NCBI RefSeq assembly: GCF_026104355.1
Contig: NZ_CP110535.1
Span: 3,038,001 to 3,102,000 of the forward strand
Length of the DNA stretch: 64,000 nt
From: Halomonas sp. BDJS001
GTDB taxonomy: Bacteria; Pseudomonadota; Gammaproteobacteria; Pseudomonadales; Halomonadaceae
Direction of reading: 5' to 3'
Part shown: positions 1 through 8,778 of the stretch, piece by piece
How the letters are laid out: each line of letters opens with the position of its first letter
How positions within the stretch are numbered: position 1 is the first letter of the stretch
Made by a program: the position numbers and the translations under genes
Notes under the pieces: generated by a model
Told to the model about the DNA's origin: nothing
Seen by the model: only the letters and a program-made list of their open reading frames with translations
The model's database searches: none

Positions 1-965
1 CGCTGGGCGTTACCGTCATCGAGATAGGTAGAACGCTTGAAGTGCTGTTAGGTGGCCGTAACGTCACTCGCTATGTGGATAACGGTGAAGAGTACGATGT
101 GATTTTGGAAGGCGACCGGGGCAGTCAGAACAGCCCGCGGGCGCTGGATAACATACAGGTGCGCTCTGCACGCACGGGGGAGCTGATCCCCCTGGCCAGT
201 CTCGTCACCCTCTCCGACTTTGCTGGCGCCAGCACCCTGAACCGCTTTGACCGTATACGGGCGATTACCATTGAAGCCAATCTCGCCGATGGCTACCCCC
301 TTGGCGAAGCACTGGCCTATTTAGATCAGAGTGCTGCGGAGTTACTGCCCGAAGAGGTGCAAACCAATGTGGCAGGCGCCTCGCGGGACTTTCAACAAGC
401 CAGTGGCGCCACCGCGTTCCTACTGATACTGGGCGCGCTAGTGGTCTTTTTGGTGTTAGCAGCGCAGTTCGAGAGCCTAATTCACCCCTTTGTGATTATG
501 CTGACGGTGCCGTTGGCGATGAGCGGTGCTTTGCTTGCCCTGCTGCTAAGCGGTCAATCGTTGAATATCTACAGCCAGGTAGGCTTGGTGCTGCTAATTG
601 GCCTGGCGGCGAAAAACGGCATTCTGATTGTCGAGTTTGCCAACCAGTTGCGTGATGAGGGTAAAGCCTTTCGTAACGCGTTAATTGAAGCCTCTGTGAC
701 ACGCCTGAGGCCCATCTTAATGACCGCCGTGACCACCATGGCCGGCGCCATTCCGCTGATCATCTCGACAGGGCCGGGGGCTGAGTCGCGCCTGGTCATC
801 GGCACCGTGATTATGGCGGGAGTCGGCTCGGCAACGCTGTTTACGCTGTTTGTGGTGCCTGTGGCTTACGACTTGCTGGCGCGCCACACCGGTTCGCCCG
901 GGGCAGTGAAGCGACAGCTGGAGGAGGAAATAGCTAACGCCCCAAGGGGAACCTCCGACATATAA
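1..965 (+). CDS. RND-family efflux transporter inner-membrane subunit, C-terminal part (5' end outside window)
   Basis: The reading frame is open from the first bases, so the gene starts outside the window; about 320 C-terminal residues of a family that is usually about 1000-1050 residues are present. The product is a proton-driven tripartite efflux permease. The visible part starts in the second periplasmic porter domain and continues into the last transmembrane helices. Supporting signs are the hydrophobic block starting near 'FLLILGALVVFLVLAAQFES', then 'GLAAKNGILIVEFANQ' and 'RLRPILMTAVTTMAGAIPL', all classic AcrB/MexB-type signatures. Substrate cannot be told from this part. The gene ends just before a strong hairpin terminator. 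Its membrane-fusion partner is presumably upstream, outside the window. Confidence 0.93.
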   Translation, partial: LGVTVIEIGRTLEVLLGGRNVTRYVDNGEEYDVILEGDRGSQNSPRALDNIQVRSARTGELIPLASLVTLSDFAGASTLNRFDRIRAITIEANLADGYPLGEALAYLDQSAAELLPEEVQTNVAGASRDFQQASGATAFLLILGALVVFLVLAAQFESLIHPFVIMLTVPLAMSGALLALLLSGQSLNIYSQVGLVLLIGLAAKNGILIVEFANQLRDEGKAFRNALIEASVTRLRPILMTAVTTMAGAIPLIISTGPGAESRLVIGTVIMAGVGSATLFTLFVVPVAYDLLARHTGSPGAVKRQLEEEIANAPRGTSDI

Positions 966-975
966 AGACGGTAAA

Positions 976-1011
976 CTAAAAGGGCGCCCTAGTGAAGGAG
1001 CGCCCTTTTAG
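976..1011. terminator. Bidirectional hairpin terminator between convergent genes
   Basis: An 11-bp perfect stem (976-986 with 1001-1011) has a 14-base loop. A-rich bases flank the left arm and T-rich bases end the right arm, so it can work for the RND gene on the plus strand and for the DUF3617 gene on the minus strand. Confidence 0.85.
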
Positions 1012-1060
1012 AAAGCTACTGCTGGTTATTAACTAACGAGTTATTAACGGCAGAAAGCGA

Positions 1061-1489
1061 TCACTCACACTCGCCAAGATACTCGCCTTCAATCACGGTA
1101 TTCATGCTCAGCTCTCCCATAGGGGACTGGGTAAGAATATCGACGCTGCCTTCAATACGCTCGCCCATAAAGCGCATTTCGCCATCGATGGTGGCTTCGC
1201 CACCCTCAGCGCGACACACCATGCTGTAGCTTAGACCGTCAGCGTTCAGATCCTGGTCGAGCAGCTCGCAGCCTTCTTCTTCCTCAATGAAGCCAAATTC
1301 GGCCCCTTCTAGCTCTTCCTGGCTAATACACTGGCGTTCGGTTTCCGTTTGATCCGGAATTTCCATTTCGCCGCTGATGCTGGTTTTGCTCACAAACTCC
1401 CACTCACCAGCGGTGACATTGGGGGTTTCAGCCAACGCGACCATCGGAAAGGCCACTAGGGCCGCTACTGCCATGTTACGTAACATCAT
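1061..1489 (-). CDS. Secreted DUF3617-type protein
   Basis: A 142-residue protein with a clear N-terminal signal peptide ('MAVAALVAFPMVALAE', cleavage near residue 20). The mature part follows the DUF3617 pattern: 'GEWEFVSKT' at the start, 'RQCIS' in the first third, then further cysteines and a final Cys-Glu. The four mature-part cysteines suggest two disulfides in the periplasm. The family has no established function. The protein is acidic, as expected of an exported protein in a halophile. It is a single gene, converging with the RND gene. Family assignment rests on remembered motif pattern. Confidence 0.8.
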   Translation of the reverse strand: MMLRNMAVAALVAFPMVALAETPNVTAGEWEFVSKTSISGEMEIPDQTETERQCISQEELEGAEFGFIEEEEGCELLDQDLNADGLSYSMVCRAEGGEATIDGEMRFMGERIEGSVDILTQSPMGELSMNTVIEGEYLGECE

Positions 1490-1636
1490 CGCTACTCTCG
1501 CTGCGTTGCTTTGGGAACTTAAATCCTGAGATATCCTACCTGATTCAATCCATTGATGCCCTACCCGACGACCACACTGCTACACTCATTGGGTAAGAAA
1601 CTGATTTAGCGCATCCGCTATACAAGGTAGCCAACA

Positions 1637-1846
1637 ATGCAAGACGACGCCCTGGTCAATTATGACTTCCACTGCCCCTACTGCGATTCGCCGCTGACCT
1701 TCCTGATCGATACGTCACAGGGCAGCCATGATACCTGGGAGGATTGCCATCAATGCTGCGCGCCCATCCAGCTACAAATTATCGTCTCACCGGTGACTGG
1801 AGAACTCGATAGCGTCGTCGCCGGACGCGACGACGACGTTCTATAG
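1637..1846 (+). CDS. CPxCG-type cysteine-rich small protein
   Basis: A 69-residue protein with two cysteine pairs, 'CPYC' near residue 14 and 'CHQCC' near residue 37, which suggests a small zinc ribbon. It matches the 'CPXCG motif-containing cysteine-rich' family of gammaproteobacteria, whose function is unknown. The start is the first ATG, preceded by 'AAGGTAG' as a moderate ribosome binding site. It lies on the opposite strand to the neighbouring DUF3617 and pot genes and converges with potI. Confidence 0.8.
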   Translation: MQDDALVNYDFHCPYCDSPLTFLIDTSQGSHDTWEDCHQCCAPIQLQIIVSPVTGELDSVVAGRDDDVL

Positions 1847-1852
1847 TTTGAC

Positions 1853-2680
1853 CTAAACATCTCGTAGAGCAGCCTTACGCCGGGTCTCATTACGCCGCAT
1901 AAAAAACCACGCCAACAGTGTCGCCAGCGATACCGTTAGGATAATCAATGTAGCAAGGGCATTGATCTTCGGCGACACCCCCATACGCACCGACGAAAAC
2001 ACCACCATCGGCAGCGTATTGGCTCCTGGCCCGGAAACAAAGCTGGCGATCACCAAGTCATCCAGGGAGAGGGTAAACGCAAGCAACCAGCCTGCAGCCA
2101 GCGCGGGGGTAATGATCGGCAGCGTGATAGAGAAGAAGGTTTTCACTGGAGGTGACCCCAGATCCATGGCTGCCTCTTCGATCGAGTGATCCACTTCCCG
2201 CAAGCGTGCAGCCACCACAACCGCCACATAGGCACTGCAAAAAGTGGTGTGAGCAATCCAGATGGTTGCCATGCCCCGGTCGGCTGGCCAGCCGGTAATT
2301 TGCGCCATTTGCACAAATAGCAGCAGCAGCGAAAGGCCCGTGATAACTTCCGGCATTACCAGCGGCGCCGTGACCATACTCGACAGCGCCGTTTTACCAC
2401 GAAAGTGGCCATAGCGCGTCATTACAAAAGCCGCCACTGTGCCCAGGCAAACCGCCATGCTGGCAGCGAAAAACGCGATGCGCAGACTCGTCCATACCGC
2501 CGACAAAATTTGCTGATCGCGAAACAGTTCGCCGTACCACTGGGTAGAAAACCCCGCCCACACCGTGACCAGTTTCGAGGCGTTAAACGAATACACCACC
2601 AGCACAAACATTGGCAGGTAAAGAAACAGCAGGCCAAGCACCAGCATGACCGTTGAGAAGCTCGGCCGTCGCATGCTCAT
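1853..2680 (-). CDS. potI: Polyamine (putrescine-type) ABC transporter permease PotI
   Basis: A 275-residue inner-membrane permease, the second of the two transmembrane subunits of a PotFGHI-type importer. About six membrane helices are visible, with the binding-protein-dependent permease loop around 'EEAAMDLGSPPVKTFFSITL' (EAA motif), which couples to the ATPase PotG. The length equals that of the E. coli family. Its ATG shares one base with the potH stop codon, so it is translationally coupled and last in the operon. Substrate (putrescine or another polyamine) is inferred from family and operon. Confidence 0.9.
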   Translation of the reverse strand: MSMRRPSFSTVMLVLGLLFLYLPMFVLVVYSFNASKLVTVWAGFSTQWYGELFRDQQILSAVWTSLRIAFFAASMAVCLGTVAAFVMTRYGHFRGKTALSSMVTAPLVMPEVITGLSLLLLFVQMAQITGWPADRGMATIWIAHTTFCSAYVAVVVAARLREVDHSIEEAAMDLGSPPVKTFFSITLPIITPALAAGWLLAFTLSLDDLVIASFVSGPGANTLPMVVFSSVRMGVSPKINALATLIILTVSLATLLAWFFMRRNETRRKAALRDV

Positions 2681-3587
2681 TATTCAAGCTCCTTGGACTG
2701 GTAACGATGAAACCAGACAATTGGCACCAGTAGCAGCAGCAGCATCACCATGGCCAGCGCCGATGCCACGGGCCAGTCACGGTTAAGGAAGAACTCCTCC
2801 CACAGTACTTTACCGATCATTAACGTGTCAGGGCCGCCCAGCAGCTCAGGAATCACAAACTCCCCTACCGCCGGGATAAACACCAGCATCGAACCCGCGA
2901 CGATCCCCCCCGTTGAGAGTGGCAGGGTGACTTTAATAAAGGTATTGAGTTTGCGCGAACCCAAATCGGCGGCGGCCTCCAACAGCGAGTTGTCCATACG
3001 GGTTAAGTGGGCGTAGAGCGGCAGCACCATAAACGGCAGGTAGGCATAAACAATGCCGATGGTGACCGCAAACTGGGTATTCATCATGCGCAGCGGCGAA
3101 TCAATGAGGCCAAGCCCTATCAATAGGTTATTGATCAGGCCACTGTTGCTTAGAATCCCCATCCAAGCGTAGACCCGAATCAAAAACGACGTCCAAGAAG
3201 GCAGCATGACCAGCAGCAGTAACAGCAGTTGCCAGCGCGCCGGGGCACGGGCCATGGCATACGCCATCGGATAACCCAGTAACAAGCAGACCAGCGTGGC
3301 GATAAACGCCGTCTTTACCGAGCCCCAGTAAGCAGCAATGTAGAGCGAGTCCGAAAGCAGGAAGAGGTAATTACCCAGATTCAGAAATATATGCAGCGTC
3401 TGATCAGCGTACTCAAGCAGCGGGCCATAGGGCGGAATCGCAATCGCCCCCTCGGAGAGGCTGATTTTGAGTACCAGCGCAAAGGGCAGTAAAAAAACAG
3501 CGTCAGCCACAAAAGTGGAAACGCAATCACGGCACGACGCCCTAATTGCCAGCGTTTGAGCATCGCTGACACACGAGATAGCATCAT
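2680..3587 (-). pseudogene. potH: Polyamine ABC transporter permease PotH, frameshifted as sequenced
   Basis: First transmembrane subunit of the PotFGHI importer. The body (from 3510 to the stop) carries the EAA loop ('EAAADLGSRKLNTFIKVTLP') and several membrane helices. The expected N-terminus, including 'RRAVIAFPLLWLTLFF', lies in another frame starting at 3587. The two frames meet at the A7 run 3491-3497 (T7 in the gene). One extra base gives continuous 'LTLFFLLPFALVLKISLSE', the usual PotH beginning, and a 302-residue protein. The GTG at 3510 would remove the first helix. The flanking operon is intact, so a one-base sequencing deletion is more likely than real inactivation. Confidence 0.85.
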
Positions 3588-3622
3588 TTAGAGTGGTCTC
3601 CCCGCGGTAAAAAAGCCATGCA

Positions 3623-4804
3623 TCAACGGTTTAATACAATCGTGCTGTGGTCTTCCCAGTAGACATACACACTGTCTTCCCAGGTAGGTCGATCACCGCG
3701 ACGCTCTGTATTGGCCATACTGACTTTAATGATTTGACCCGATTGGGTGCGCACGTAGTAGAGTGAGAAACCGCCTAAATAGGCAATATCATCCACCTTG
3801 CCAGCCGCCCAGTTGTACTCCGTAGTGGGTTTTTCACGGGTAAGCCAAATCTTCTCAGGGCGCAGCGCGACCCAAACCCGCCGATCGACCGCCTGAGTGG
3901 TAATACCGTGGTCAATATAAATGGGGCGCTCAAGTGCGGGAGCAACGATGCGGCAGTGGTCGGCAGCGTCTTCGATAATCTCACCTTCAAACAGGTTCAC
4001 CGTACCGACGAACTCCGCCACCATACGGCTCACCGGGCTTTCATAAATATCGATAGGTGAGCCTATCTGTTCGATCCAGCCATCGGCCATAATCGCCACA
4101 CGGTCAGCCATGGTCATGGCCTCTTCCTGATCGTGAGTCACCATAATGCAGGTCACGCCCACCTGTTCGATGATCTCCACCACTTCTAGCTGCATTTCAG
4201 TGCGCAGCTTCTTATCCAGCGCGCCCATGGGTTCATCCAGCAGTAGCAGCTTGGGCCGCTTAGCCAGCGAGCGAGCCAGCGCCACCCGCTGGCGCTGACC
4301 GCCAGAAAGCTGATGGGGCTTGCGTTTGGCAAAGCGTTCCATATGCACCAGCTTCAGCATCTGCGCGACCCGCGCGTCGATATCCGCTTTGGGCAGCTTG
4401 TCCTGCTTTAAACCAAAGGCAATATTCTGCGCCACCGTCATATGCGGGAATAGCGCATAGGACTGGAACATCATATTGATAGGCCGCTTGTGAGGAGGGA
4501 TATCGGTGATATTTTCACCGTCTAAGACAATGCGGCCCTCAGAAGGCGTTTCAAAGCCCGCCAACATTCGCAGCAGGGTTGATTTACCCGACCCGGAACC
4601 ACCCAACAGGGCGAAAATTTCCCCACGCTTAACCTGCAAATTGACATCATCCACCGCCAGCGCATCATCAAACCGCTTGCTTAAGCGCTTTACTTCCAGC
4701 ACCACATCTTCAGCAAACCGCGGGGTTTTACCCTGGGGGCGCGACGAAGAAGGCGTGATTGGCGAAGCAGATGAAGGCTCGTTCGATAGGGACGTAGTGA
4801 CCAT
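3623..4804 (-). CDS. potG: Polyamine ABC transporter ATP-binding protein PotG
   Basis: A 393-residue cytoplasmic ATPase. It shows Walker A 'GGSGSGKST' near residue 69, signature 'LSGGQRQRVALARSLAKRP', Walker B 'LLLLDEPMGALD' and the switch 'VTHDQEEAM'. A C-terminal TOBE-like regulatory region of about 110 residues follows, as in PotA/PotG. The N-terminus has about 30 extra Ser/Pro-rich residues before the fold. The ATG at 4804 has GGGAG six bases upstream. It is the second gene of potFGHI, separated from potF by a hairpin-rich gap and from potH by 35 bases. Confidence 0.93.
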   Translation of the reverse strand: MVTTSLSNEPSSASPITPSSSRPQGKTPRFAEDVVLEVKRLSKRFDDALAVDDVNLQVKRGEIFALLGGSGSGKSTLLRMLAGFETPSEGRIVLDGENITDIPPHKRPINMMFQSYALFPHMTVAQNIAFGLKQDKLPKADIDARVAQMLKLVHMERFAKRKPHQLSGGQRQRVALARSLAKRPKLLLLDEPMGALDKKLRTEMQLEVVEIIEQVGVTCIMVTHDQEEAMTMADRVAIMADGWIEQIGSPIDIYESPVSRMVAEFVGTVNLFEGEIIEDAADHCRIVAPALERPIYIDHGITTQAVDRRVWVALRPEKIWLTREKPTTEYNWAAGKVDDIAYLGGFSLYYVRTQSGQIIKVSMANTERRGDRPTWEDSVYVYWEDHSTIVLNR

Positions 4805-4818
4805 TCGCCACTCCCATC

Positions 4819-4882
4819 AAAAGGCCCGGCAGTCCGGGCATTAAAAAGACGAACAGCGAGTCTGAGCATCAACCCCAGACTC
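4819..4882 (-). terminator. Intercistronic hairpins between potF and potG
   Basis: Read on the minus strand, the gap holds a 7-bp stem (4858-4864 with 4876-4882) and then a GC-rich 6-bp stem with a 4-base loop (4824-4829 with 4834-4839) followed by CTTTT. The second looks like a partial terminator. Such elements often lower expression of the membrane and ATPase genes relative to the abundant binding protein (inference). Confidence 0.55.
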
Positions 4883-4902
4883 ACCATCGGATAAATGTCG
4901 GT

Positions 4903-6006
4903 TTAACGACCAGACTTTACGCGATTCCAAATGCGCGTACGTGCACGCAGCACATCTTGAGGCTTTTCAGCCTGCACGTATAGGTTTTGCATGACCTCGG
5001 TTTCCGGGTAAATAGCCGGGTCATTGATGATCTCTTCAGAGAGGTACTCATCGGCCGCCGCGTTAGGATTGGCATAGCGTACGTACTCGGTAATTTCAGC
5101 GGCGATTTCAGGGTCGAGGATAAAATTAATAAAGGCGTGAGCGTTTTCAGTATTCGGCGCATCGGCGGGTACCGCCATCATGTCGAACCAGAGCGCGGCG
5201 CCTTCTTTGGGAATGCTATAACCGATACTGAAGTCACGTCCGGCTTCCTCAGCGCGCTCAGCGGCTTGGAAAACATCCCCTGAGTAGCCTGCGGCCACGC
5301 AGATATCACCATTGGCCAAATCGGATACATAGCGCGAAGAGTGGAAGTAGGTCATGTCGTCGCGCACTTCAGCGATCAGTTCACCGGCGGCTTCCAGATC
5401 GTCGATATTCTCACTCAGTGGATCTAAGCCCAGGTACGCCATGGCGGGAGAGAGCATCTCATCGGCGGAATCCAGCATCGACAAGCCGCAGCCCGCCTCG
5501 CTTAACGCCGCGGTTATTTCCAGATCAAACAGCAGCGCCCAACTATCTACCGGCGCGTCGTCTCCCAAAATTTCTTTAACGCGATCAATATTATAGCCGA
5601 TCCCGTTGGTGCCCCACATATAAGGAACCGAGTATTCACTACCGGCGTCGATGGTTTCCAGATTGGCCATCAGTTCGGGATTAAGATTGTCTAAATTGGG
5701 CAGTAACTCATGGTCAAGCGGCTGGAAAACACCGGCTTTCACTTGGCGGGTAAAGTAGTAGGTAGAAGGGACTACCACATCGTAGCCGGAACGCCCGGCG
5801 AGCAGTGCAGCATCCAAGATTTCATTGCTGTCATAAACGTCATAGGTCACTTCAATGCCGGTACGCTCGGTAAATTTTTCCAGCGTTTCCGGAGCAATGT
5901 AGTCTGACCAGTTAAACACCCGCACCTCTTCGGCGTGGGCAGCGCTAGCCGCTGCGGCGAACGAGATGGCCGCAACGGCCGCGGAAAGTTTGTGGATGTT
6001 CCCCAT
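4903..6006 (-). CDS. potF: Periplasmic polyamine-binding protein PotF
   Basis: A 367-residue solute-binding protein that captures polyamines and delivers them to PotHI. It has a signal peptide ('LSAAVAAISFAAAASAAHAEE'). The mature start 'VRVFNWSDYIAPETLEKF' is typical of PotF/SpuD. The ATG at 6006 is chosen because AGGAG lies eight bases upstream; the in-frame GTG at 6012 is too close to that site. It is first in the potFGHI operon, with its promoter in the divergent gap shared with ahpC. The exact ligand cannot be read from sequence alone. Confidence 0.92.
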   Translation of the reverse strand: MGNIHKLSAAVAAISFAAAASAAHAEEVRVFNWSDYIAPETLEKFTERTGIEVTYDVYDSNEILDAALLAGRSGYDVVVPSTYYFTRQVKAGVFQPLDHELLPNLDNLNPELMANLETIDAGSEYSVPYMWGTNGIGYNIDRVKEILGDDAPVDSWALLFDLEITAALSEAGCGLSMLDSADEMLSPAMAYLGLDPLSENIDDLEAAGELIAEVRDDMTYFHSSRYVSDLANGDICVAAGYSGDVFQAAERAEEAGRDFSIGYSIPKEGAALWFDMMAVPADAPNTENAHAFINFILDPEIAAEITEYVRYANPNAAADEYLSEEIINDPAIYPETEVMQNLYVQAEKPQDVLRARTRIWNRVKSGR

Positions 6007-6392
6007 TATCACTGCTCCTGTTGTCTAACCTATTCACGTAAGAGTTCAGCATTCACTCAACCATTCAGCCAAACGTCTTGCCTCGTGCTTTTTACCAAGT
6101 ATGCTCTGCCGCTGCCCGAAGCAGCCGTCAGCGGCTAACCATAGCGTAGGCCATAATGCTGACCGTGCGAATTTTGCGGTGCAGTGACGCCTACCGCAAG
6201 CCAATGTGGAAAATTCTTGTATTTTGCCCTAACGACCCCATTAAGTAGTTTGTAAAACCAGCATTCTCATTATTCGCCAATAGGGCAATGCTATTGACTG
6301 GATGGCTTTTTTAATTTTAGACATTAGTCTCTAGCCGTTAGTATTAGCCTTACTTTATAGACCTACACTCATGACAACTGGAGATTATCTGA
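6007..6392. promoter_or_regulatory. Divergent control region of potF and ahpC
   Basis: This 386-base stretch has no convincing gene. It must hold the potF promoter (minus strand) and the ahpC promoter (plus strand). The ahpC-proximal part from about 6220 is AT-rich. A perfect inverted repeat at 6278-6296 (separate entry) is the only clear protein-binding candidate. A 67-residue open frame at 5935-6138 overlaps potF antisense and looks spurious. Confidence 0.6.
6278..6296. promoter_or_regulatory. OxyR-like inverted repeat upstream of ahpC
   Basis: CAATAG, seven bases, CTATTG: a perfect 6-bp inverted repeat containing the ATAG-N7-CTAT core of OxyR half-operators, about 100 bases before the ahpC start. 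After a 7-base spacer the second half-site is only weakly matched (ATGG...AATT). OxyR control of ahpCF is established in enterobacteria; here it is inferred. Confidence 0.5.
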
Positions 6393-6956
6393 ATGTCCTT
6401 GATCAACACTGAAGTAAAGCCGTTTAAAGCCACTGCTTATCTGAATGGCGAATTCGTCGATGTGACTGAAGCGGATCTGCAAGGCCAGTGGTCTATTTTC
6501 TTCTTCTACCCGGCCGACTTTACTTTTGTTTGCCCCACTGAGCTGGGCGATTTGGCCGATAACTACGCTGAGTTCAAGAAGCTGGGCGTTGAAATCTACA
6601 GCGTTTCAACCGACACCCACTTTACTCACAAAGCGTGGCACGACAGCTCTGAGACCATCGGTAAACTGCAGTACCCGATGATTGCTGATCCGACGCTACA
6701 GATTTCTCGTAACTTCGAAGTATTGATTGAAGAAGCAGGCCTTGCAGAGCGCGGCACCTTTGTTGTCGACCCCGATGGCAAAATCCAGATTGTTGAAATC
6801 AACGCGGGCAACATCGGCCGTAATGCCGAAGAGCTACTGCGTAAAGTGAAAGCCGCTCAATACGTTCGTGCCAACCCGAACGAAGTGTGCCCGGCTAAAT
6901 GGAAAGAAGGCGAAGAAACACTCGCGCCCTCGCTGGATCTCGTAGGCAAAATCTAA
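6393..6956 (+). CDS. ahpC: Alkyl hydroperoxide reductase subunit C (2-Cys peroxiredoxin)
   Basis: A 187-residue cytosolic peroxidase that reduces hydrogen peroxide, organic peroxides and peroxynitrite. The peroxidatic cysteine is C47 in 'FVCPTE' and the resolving cysteine is C166 in 'EVCPAKW', the same numbers as in E. coli AhpC, with equal length. 'CTGGAG' precedes the ATG. A strong terminator follows before ahpF, so ahpC is likely made in excess over its reductase, as in other bacteria. Confidence 0.97.
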   Translation: MSLINTEVKPFKATAYLNGEFVDVTEADLQGQWSIFFFYPADFTFVCPTELGDLADNYAEFKKLGVEIYSVSTDTHFTHKAWHDSSETIGKLQYPMIADPTLQISRNFEVLIEEAGLAERGTFVVDPDGKIQIVEINAGNIGRNAEELLRKVKAAQYVRANPNEVCPAKWKEGEETLAPSLDLVGKI

Positions 6957-7016
6957 ACTGCCCACGGCTGCCAATCGGACATTTTTTAACCCTCTAGTAG
7001 CTCTTTTGGCAGCGCG

Positions 7017-7046
7017 ACACCCGGGCACTAGCCCGGGTGTTTTTTT
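7017..7046 (+). terminator. Rho-independent terminator after ahpC
   Basis: A 10-bp perfect GC-rich stem (7017-7026 with 7031-7040) with a 4-base loop, followed by a run of T. It lies between ahpC and ahpF, so ahpF depends on read-through or its own promoter. Confidence 0.9.
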
Positions 7047-7126
7047 AAGAGCACGTTTTAAGGGCACTTTTTACTGCGTGTCCTGTGATCAAACACCGAC
7101 ATGTTTACTGCGAGGAAGCGACCGTC

Positions 7127-8683
7127 ATGCTGGACGCCAATTTAAAATCCCAGTTAAAAGCGTATCTGGAAAAAGTGACTCAGCCGTTCGAGATCGTTGC
7201 CTCCCTCGATGACGGTGCCAAGTCACAAGAACTACTCGGCCTGCTTGAGGATATCAGCAGCCTGAGTGATCAGATTACCCTACACAGCGATGGCCAGGAC
7301 GACCGCACGCCATCGTTTGCGATTAACCGCCCGGGTGAAGAAACTGGCGTGGTGTTTGCCGGTATCCCCATGGGCCACGAGTTCACATCGCTGGTGTTGG
7401 CGCTGCTGCAAGTCGGCGGCCATCCGCCCAAAACCTCTGATGAGCTACTCGACCAAATCAGAGCCCTCGATGGCGAGATGCTTTTCGAGACGTACTACTC
7501 ACTCTCCTGTCAGAACTGCCCTGACGTGGTTCAAGCGCTTAACCTGATGGCTATTTTCAACCCGAACGTGCGTCACGTCGCTATTGACGGGGCACTGTTT
7601 CAGGACGAAGTTGAGTCGCGGGAAATCATGTCGGTACCGAGCATCTATCTAAACGGTAAACCGTTCGATCAAGGCCGCATGACCCTTGAACAGATTCTGG
7701 CTAAGGTAGATACCGGTGCTGCCGAACGCGACGCCAAAAAGCTCAGCGAAAAAGCCGCTTTCGATACGCTCGTCATTGGTGGTGGCCCCGCAGGCGCTGC
7801 GGCCGCCATTTACTCAGCGCGTAAGGGCATTAATACCGGCGTTGCCGCTGAGCGCTTCGGTGGGCAGGTGGCTGATACCATGGGGATCGAAAACTTTATC
7901 TCTGTTTCCCATACCGAAGGCCCCAAGCTGGTAAGCGCGCTTGAAGAACACGTAAAAGAGTACGAAGTCGATGTCATGAACCTTCAACTTGCCACGGCGT
8001 TTAAAGCAGCCGAGGCAGAAGGTGGACTGCACGAAGTTACCTTTGAGTCAGGTGCGACGCTTAAGAGCAAAACCCTGGTACTGGCAACGGGTGCCCGCTG
8101 GCGCGAAATGAATGTACCCGGCGAACAGCAGTACCGCAACAAAGGGGTGGCTTACTGCCCTCACTGTGATGGCCCGCTGTTCAAAGGTAAGCGGGTAGCA
8201 GTCATTGGCGGTGGTAACTCTGGTGTTGAAGCAGCGATTGATCTGGCGGGTATTGTCGGCCATGTGACGCTCATAGAGTTTATGGGCGAGATGCGCGCCG
8301 ACGCAGTACTGCAGAAAAAGCTTAAAAGCCTGCCTAACGTCGATATCATTCTCAACGCACAAACCACTGAAGTAACGGGCGATGGCAGCCGCGTTAACGG
8401 TTTGAACTATAAAGACCGCACGTCTGATGAGAGCAAATCCATCGCGCTGGAAGGCATTTTTGTTCAGATTGGTCTAGTGCCTAACACCGAGTGGTTGAAA
8501 GGCTCTCCGATTGAAATGACGCCCCGCGGTGAGATCATCGTCGATGCTCACGGCATGACATCCGTGCCCGGCGTCTTCGCCGCGGGCGATGTAACTACCG
8601 TGCCCTACAAGCAGATCATTATTGCCATGGGCGAAGGCGCCAAGGCATCGCTGGGTGCTTTCGACTATCTCATTCGAAACTGA
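7127..8683 (+). CDS. ahpF: Alkyl hydroperoxide reductase subunit F (AhpC reductase)
   Basis: A 518-residue flavoprotein that passes electrons from NADH to AhpC. Domains in order: a double thioredoxin-like N-terminal domain with redox pair 'CQNC' (near residue 130); FAD-binding '[17 protein letters not shown]'; thioredoxin-reductase-type pair 'CPHC'; NAD-binding '[10 protein letters not shown]'; and C-terminal 'AAGDVTTVP'. The ATG at 7127 gives '[16 protein letters not shown]', matching the known AhpF start, with GAGGAAG eight bases upstream; the longer frame from 7085 is not needed. It is paired with ahpC. Confidence 0.96.
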   Translation: MLDANLKSQLKAYLEKVTQPFEIVASLDDGAKSQELLGLLEDISSLSDQITLHSDGQDDRTPSFAINRPGEETGVVFAGIPMGHEFTSLVLALLQVGGHPPKTSDELLDQIRALDGEMLFETYYSLSCQNCPDVVQALNLMAIFNPNVRHVAIDGALFQDEVESREIMSVPSIYLNGKPFDQGRMTLEQILAKVDTGAAERDAKKLSEKAAFDTLVIGGGPAGAAAAIYSARKGINTGVAAERFGGQVADTMGIENFISVSHTEGPKLVSALEEHVKEYEVDVMNLQLATAFKAAEAEGGLHEVTFESGATLKSKTLVLATGARWREMNVPGEQQYRNKGVAYCPHCDGPLFKGKRVAVIGGGNSGVEAAIDLAGIVGHVTLIEFMGEMRADAVLQKKLKSLPNVDIILNAQTTEVTGDGSRVNGLNYKDRTSDESKSIALEGIFVQIGLVPNTEWLKGSPIEMTPRGEIIVDAHGMTSVPGVFAAGDVTTVPYKQIIIAMGEGAKASLGAFDYLIRN

Positions 8684-8698
8684 TAGTGGCGAAGAAAC

Positions 8699-8728
8699 GC
8701 CCGCTGACATGTTGTCAGCGGGCTTTTT
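8699..8728 (+). terminator. Rho-independent terminator after ahpF
   Basis: An 11-bp perfect stem (8699-8709 with 8713-8723), a 3-base loop and five T. It lies 15 bases after the ahpF stop. Confidence 0.92.
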
Positions 8729-8778
8729 AGTGGAAGGAAGCTTCGCTCGCGAAGCCCTTGGCTATTCGCCTATGCTAA

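Noticed and set aside
2680-3510. PotH starting at the internal GTG 3510
   Set aside because: This would drop the first membrane helix; the missing N-terminus is present in the next frame with its own ATG, so a one-base deletion explains the data better.
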